Of a stretch of DNA of 64,000 nt, positions 60,975 through 64,000 are shown piece by piece. The translations under genes were made by a program, and so were the position numbers. Each line of letters starts with the position of its first letter. Position 1 is the stretch's first letter. This DNA is from Bacillota bacterium (GTDB taxonomy: Bacteria; Bacillota; Clostridia; Acetivibrionales; DSM-1351): the NCBI GenBank assembly GCA_023415305.1, contig JAEZKZ010000102.1, positions 68,383 to 132,382 of the forward strand, read 5' to 3'. The notes under the pieces were generated by a model. The model worked only from the letters and a program-made list of their open reading frames with translations, was not told where the DNA came from and searched no databases.

Positions 60975-61868
60975 ATGTTTACATATATTGGACATGAATT
61001 GGAAGGTATATTAAGACTGATAGTTATACAGTTCCGACAGATATTTCCCTATTGGATATTGGGTGTAGTAGCAGGATCGATTCTTTCAGTATATGCTTTG
61101 GATAAAATAGAAAAGGTTATCGGAAGCCTTTCAAAAGAGCGTTACAGCTTGTTGAATATCATCCTTGCGGCTCTACTTGGAGTGGCATCGCCCATTTGTA
61201 TGTATGGAACAGTTCCTCTGATTGTGTCGCTGGGAAAAAGAGGTCTTCCCCAGTATATTCTTGCAGCTTTTATGATTAGTTCAATATTACTAAACCCAAA
61301 TCTTCTGATGATGAGCTTTTCTCTCGGGATGCCAATCGCATTGTTCAGACTGTTTTCGGCTGTAGCTGCAGGAGTTGTGGCAGGAAGTCTGGTAAAAATT
61401 TTCTTTAGGAGAGAAAGCCTGTTTAAGTTTGCTGAAAATGGTAGCAGCGAAGTAAACACCAGAAAGAGGAAAAAGTTTCTGATGGATATACATAAATCTA
61501 TCACAATTACCGCTCCATACTTACTTGCAGGGATATTATTTACAGCCATATTTGACAGGTACTTCCCAAAAGGATACATTGTGGCTGCCTTTGGAGAGAA
61601 CAGAGGATTGGGTGTCCTGTTTGCAGCCTCCATGGGAGTACCTATATATGCTTGCGGAGGAGGCTCGATCCCGCTTTTGAAGCTATGGCTGCAGGAGGGC
61701 ATGACAGCTGGTTCTGCCATAGCCTTCATGCTTTCGGGTGCGGCGACAAAGTTTACAAACCTGGGTGCAGTAAAGATTATTCTGGGGGCGGGAAATTTCA
61801 TAATATATATTGTGTTTAATATATTATTTAGTATTTGCGCGGGTTTACTGGCAAACGCAATTTTCTGA
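60975..61868 (+). CDS. ArsP/DUF318-family permease
   Basis: A 297-residue permease with eight membrane segments and a two-half design. SPICMYGTVPLIVSLGKRGLP lies in the first half and VPIYACGGGSIPLLKLWLQEG in the second, the characteristic pair of this family. Members include the organoarsenical exporter ArsP and unassigned permeases. It has no ribosome site and starts three bases after the DUF362 stop, so it is probably coupled. It is a paralogue of the first permease in the cluster. Confidence 0.88.
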   Translation: MFTYIGHELEGILRLIVIQFRQIFPYWILGVVAGSILSVYALDKIEKVIGSLSKERYSLLNIILAALLGVASPICMYGTVPLIVSLGKRGLPQYILAAFMISSILLNPNLLMMSFSLGMPIALFRLFSAVAAGVVAGSLVKIFFRRESLFKFAENGSSEVNTRKRKKFLMDIHKSITITAPYLLAGILFTAIFDRYFPKGYIVAAFGENRGLGVLFAASMGVPIYACGGGSIPLLKLWLQEGMTAGSAIAFMLSGAATKFTNLGAVKIILGAGNFIIYIVFNILFSICAGLLANAIF

Positions 61869-61953
61869 TATATCATCAATGAAAAAGCCTCCCATCTCTA
61901 TAGGTGACGAGATAGGGCGAGAAAACAAGTTATATCACTAGGGGGCGATACAT

Positions 61954-63108
61954 ATGAGTAAAGTGTCAATAACTAAGTGCTCAAGTTACGAATTTGATAT
62001 TGTGAAAAATTCAATTAGAAGTTCACTGGAGCTTCTAGGGGGAATGTCAGACTTTATCAGCGCTGGTGATAAAGTCCTGTTGAAGGTTAATCTTTTAATG
62101 AAAAGAAAACCCGAGAAGGTTACTACAACACACCCTGCCATTGTACAGGCTGTAGCCGAACTGGTGCTTGAAGCGGGAGGTAAACCCATTATCGGAGACA
62201 GTCCCGGAGGGTATCACTTTTATAACAAAGGCACGCTGGAAGAGGTTTATGAAACCTGCGGCATGAAAGAAGCTGCGAAAAAAAGCGGAGCTGAACTGAA
62301 TTATGATACTGAGGTAGTTGATATACCCTATCCGGATGGAATGATTATGAAAAGTATAAAAACAATTAAACCCGTTCTTGAGGTGGATAAGATTATAAGT
62401 ATTCCAAAAATAAAAACCCATATGATGACTGTATATAGTGGAGCAGTTAAAAATATGTTTGGCATTATTCCGGGAAGCTATAAAGCTGAATATCATCTTA
62501 GATTTGATGATACCGGAGATTTTGCAGATTTGCTGATAGATATATGTTCTTTCTCTAAGCCGGTACTGACCATAATGGATGCGGTAATAGGTATGGAAGG
62601 CTATGGTCCGACTAACGGAAATCCGAAAAAGGTTGGGTTGGTAATAGCAAGCAAGGACCCTTATGCTTTAGATGCAGTTGCAGCAGACGTGATAGGCCTT
62701 GAGGGATTACAAGTTCCAACCATCCGCAAATCTATCGACAGGGGCCTGTATAATGGGAATATTGATGGAGTTGAGATTTTAGGAGAGGCAATTAATGATG
62801 TAAAGGTTGAGGACTTTAAGAAACCAACAGTAAAGGTTGCTTTCAACTATTACAGCCTGCTGATTCCAAAACCACTGCTGAAGCGAATAAACAGGTTTAT
62901 CAAGCCCACTCCAAGATTTGATAAGATTAAGTGTAAAGGATGTGCAGTGTGTGCAAAAAGCTGCCCTCCAAAGGCTATTACCATGAAAAATGGAAAGCCT
63001 GAGGTTCGGCTTGAAAACTGTATAAGGTGTTTTTGCTGCCATGAATTGTGTCATTCTGATGCAGTTCAAATAAAAAGACCCTGGTTTTTGAGACTTTTAC
63101 TCAGATGA
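61954..63108 (+). CDS. DUF362 protein with two 4Fe-4S motifs
   Basis: A 384-residue soluble protein. The DUF362 domain spans residues about 1-315, with GDKVLLKVNLLM, then GDSPGGYHFYN, IISIPKIKTHMMT and AVKNMFGIIPGSYK. The C-terminus holds two ferredoxin clusters: Cys327, 330, 333 and 337, and Cys356, 359, 362 and 366. Cysteine 361 is extra. It is likely a cytoplasmic electron-transfer partner. GGGGG precedes ATG 61954. A terminator follows. Confidence 0.9.
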   Translation: MSKVSITKCSSYEFDIVKNSIRSSLELLGGMSDFISAGDKVLLKVNLLMKRKPEKVTTTHPAIVQAVAELVLEAGGKPIIGDSPGGYHFYNKGTLEEVYETCGMKEAAKKSGAELNYDTEVVDIPYPDGMIMKSIKTIKPVLEVDKIISIPKIKTHMMTVYSGAVKNMFGIIPGSYKAEYHLRFDDTGDFADLLIDICSFSKPVLTIMDAVIGMEGYGPTNGNPKKVGLVIASKDPYALDAVAADVIGLEGLQVPTIRKSIDRGLYNGNIDGVEILGEAINDVKVEDFKKPTVKVAFNYYSLLIPKPLLKRINRFIKPTPRFDKIKCKGCAVCAKSCPPKAITMKNGKPEVRLENCIRCFCCHELCHSDAVQIKRPWFLRLLLR

Positions 63109-63126
63109 TAAATTAGTTTATTTGTA

Positions 63127-63170
63127 AAAAGAGGCGTAGAAAAGGCACTTAAGCTGATTCTGCGCCTTTT
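63127..63170 (+). terminator. Terminator of the DUF362 cluster
   Basis: AAAAG-AG-GCGTAGAA pairs with TTCTGCGCC-TTTT, with a small bulge, and a T-rich end. Confidence 0.7.
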
Positions 63171-63416
63171 AACTTGCAATGGGACAGCGTTGTGATATTA
63201 GGTATGTTGATAAATTTGTGAATAAACGCCATATATGTGTTAAAATTATTAAGGAAATTCAGAACACTGTGAGATAACTAAATAAATAATTGCGGGATAT
63301 GTAACTTTTGATGAATAATTGTGTTATGTTTATTGAAAAAAACTGAATGTTTGTTTAGTTAAATGTGCTGACAAGTAAATCTGATAATATTGCATGAATG
63401 CGAGGTTTGAGAATAT
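63171..63416. other. Intergenic region before topB
   Basis: AT-rich. I see no gene or strong operator. The promoter of topB is probably here, but no -35/-10 pair is convincing; GAGG lies about 12 bases before the start. Confidence 0.5.
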
Positions 63417-64000
63417 ATGGGGAAAACATTAGTACTTGCCGAAAAACCTTCTGTGGCAAGAGATCTGGCTAAAGTATTGGGCTGTAATCAAAATGGAAAC
63501 GGCTGCATAATGGGGGCAAAATATATTGTGACCTGGGCCCTTGGACATCTGGTAACACTGGCTGATCCCGAGGTTTACAGTAATAAATATAAAGCATGGA
63601 ATCTGGAGGATCTCCCCATGCTCCCGAATAAAATGGAGTTGGTTGTAATTAAGCAAACGTCAAAGCAATTTGGGGCGGTTAAGGCTCTTATGCACAGGGC
63701 AGATGTGGACGAGCTGGTTATTGCCACCGATTCAGGGAGAGAAGGAGAGCTTGTAGCCAGGTGGATAATCCTTAAAGCTGGCTTTAAAAAGCCCATTAAA
63801 AGGCTATGGATATCTTCCCAGACCGACAGGGCAATAAAGGAAGGCTTCGCGAACCTTAAGCCCGCAAGAGAGTATGACAATCTGTTCTATTCCGCTCAAA
63901 GCAGATCAGAAGCTGACTGGCTGGTAGGTTTGAACGTAACCAGGGCACTTACCTGCAAATATAATGCGCAGCTGTCGGCAGGAAGGGTTCAGACCCCGAC
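63417..64000 (+). CDS. topB: DNA topoisomerase III, 5' part (cut by the window edge)
   Basis: The first 194 codons of a type IA topoisomerase. The TOPRIM domain is clear: LVLAEKPSVARDLAKVLG at the start, then WALGHLVTLADP, and ATDSGREGELVARWI with the metal-binding Asp residues. SAGRVQTPT at the edge is the family motif just before the catalytic domain. The active-site Tyr lies beyond the window. It decatenates and relaxes DNA. The gene runs off the right end with no sign of damage. Confidence 0.93.
   Translation, partial: MGKTLVLAEKPSVARDLAKVLGCNQNGNGCIMGAKYIVTWALGHLVTLADPEVYSNKYKAWNLEDLPMLPNKMELVVIKQTSKQFGAVKALMHRADVDELVIATDSGREGELVARWIILKAGFKKPIKRLWISSQTDRAIKEGFANLKPAREYDNLFYSAQSRSEADWLVGLNVTRALTCKYNAQLSAGRVQTP

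Noticed and set aside
61142..61879. 245-codon minus-strand frame opposite the permease
   Set aside because: The plus strand has clear membrane-family motifs; the minus reading has none.
1..64000. tRNA, rRNA, insertion sequence or integrase
   Set aside because: I looked for typical motifs and found none that I could support by eye; a tRNAscan or IS search could still find a divergent one.

Overview
The window looks like chromosome of a motile, anaerobic, spore-forming clostridium. The evidence is AT-rich DNA with strong GGAGG ribosome sites, a GerA-type germination operon, a flagellin, pyruvate:ferredoxin oxidoreductase, ferritin-like and persulfide-handling proteins, and small clostridial proteins. 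A Ruminiclostridium-type (cluster III) host is my inference from the gene set, not something I could test. There are no rRNA or tRNA genes, phage modules, insertion sequences or CRISPR arrays that I can support. The right edge cuts through topB.

Layout. 0-3.3 kb: a 9-bp tandem repeat, an ArsR repressor and a four-domain CoA-disulfide/persulfide reductase (CoADR-rhodanese-TusA-DsrE). 3.3-11.3 kb: a 45-residue protein, an SDR, a flagellin carrying a metallopeptidase insert (flagellinolysin type), uppP, trmB behind a structured leader, a methyltransferase, an XRE regulator and CorA. 11.3-15.4 kb: gerAA-gerAC-small ORF-gerAB on the minus strand. 15.6-21 kb: a MacB/FtsX-type ABC exporter and a two-component system. 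21-27 kb: a PfkB kinase, a lone zinc-binding lipoprotein behind a Zur/Fur-like box, PFOR and a small upstream gene. 27.4-36.5 kb: a GH2 glycosidase, a MarR repressor with two palindromic operators and its membrane-protein partner, a Met/Gln-rich ferritin-like protein, DedA, and a second two-component system whose promoter shares 11-bp-spaced direct repeats with the secreted DUF2680-like gene next door. 36.5-42.3 kb: an EamA transporter, AraC, SDR, ThuA and an anchored 5'-nucleotidase. 42.3-50.1 kb: PadR with three operators at an exact 31-bp period, DUF2812, two ABC exporters, manA and a flavin/PLP-oxidase-fold protein. 50.1-55.3 kb: a Ni/Co ECF uptake system (cbiM, cbiQ, cbiO) split by an antisense acyltransferase, then a DUF3842 gene and a CooT-like gene. 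55.3-58.9 kb: a TPR protein, bioY behind BirA half-sites, a formate/nitrite channel and an AraC/GyrI regulator. 58.9-63.1 kb: two ArsP/DUF318-type permeases alternating with two DUF362 proteins. 63.4 kb to the end: topB.

The strongest candidates for something undescribed are two. First, a twin 5' leader precedes both trmB and the CooT-like gene. In each copy an upstream anti-Shine-Dalgarno segment pairs with the gene's own ribosome site, and all three differences between the copies in that segment keep the pairing. Second, the permease/DUF362 cluster pairs a membrane-anchored DUF362 protein with a cytosolic DUF362-ferredoxin. Many regulatory sites here can be read directly: PadR, MarR, BirA, Zur/Fur-like and PhoP-like boxes and a SigD-like flagellin promoter.
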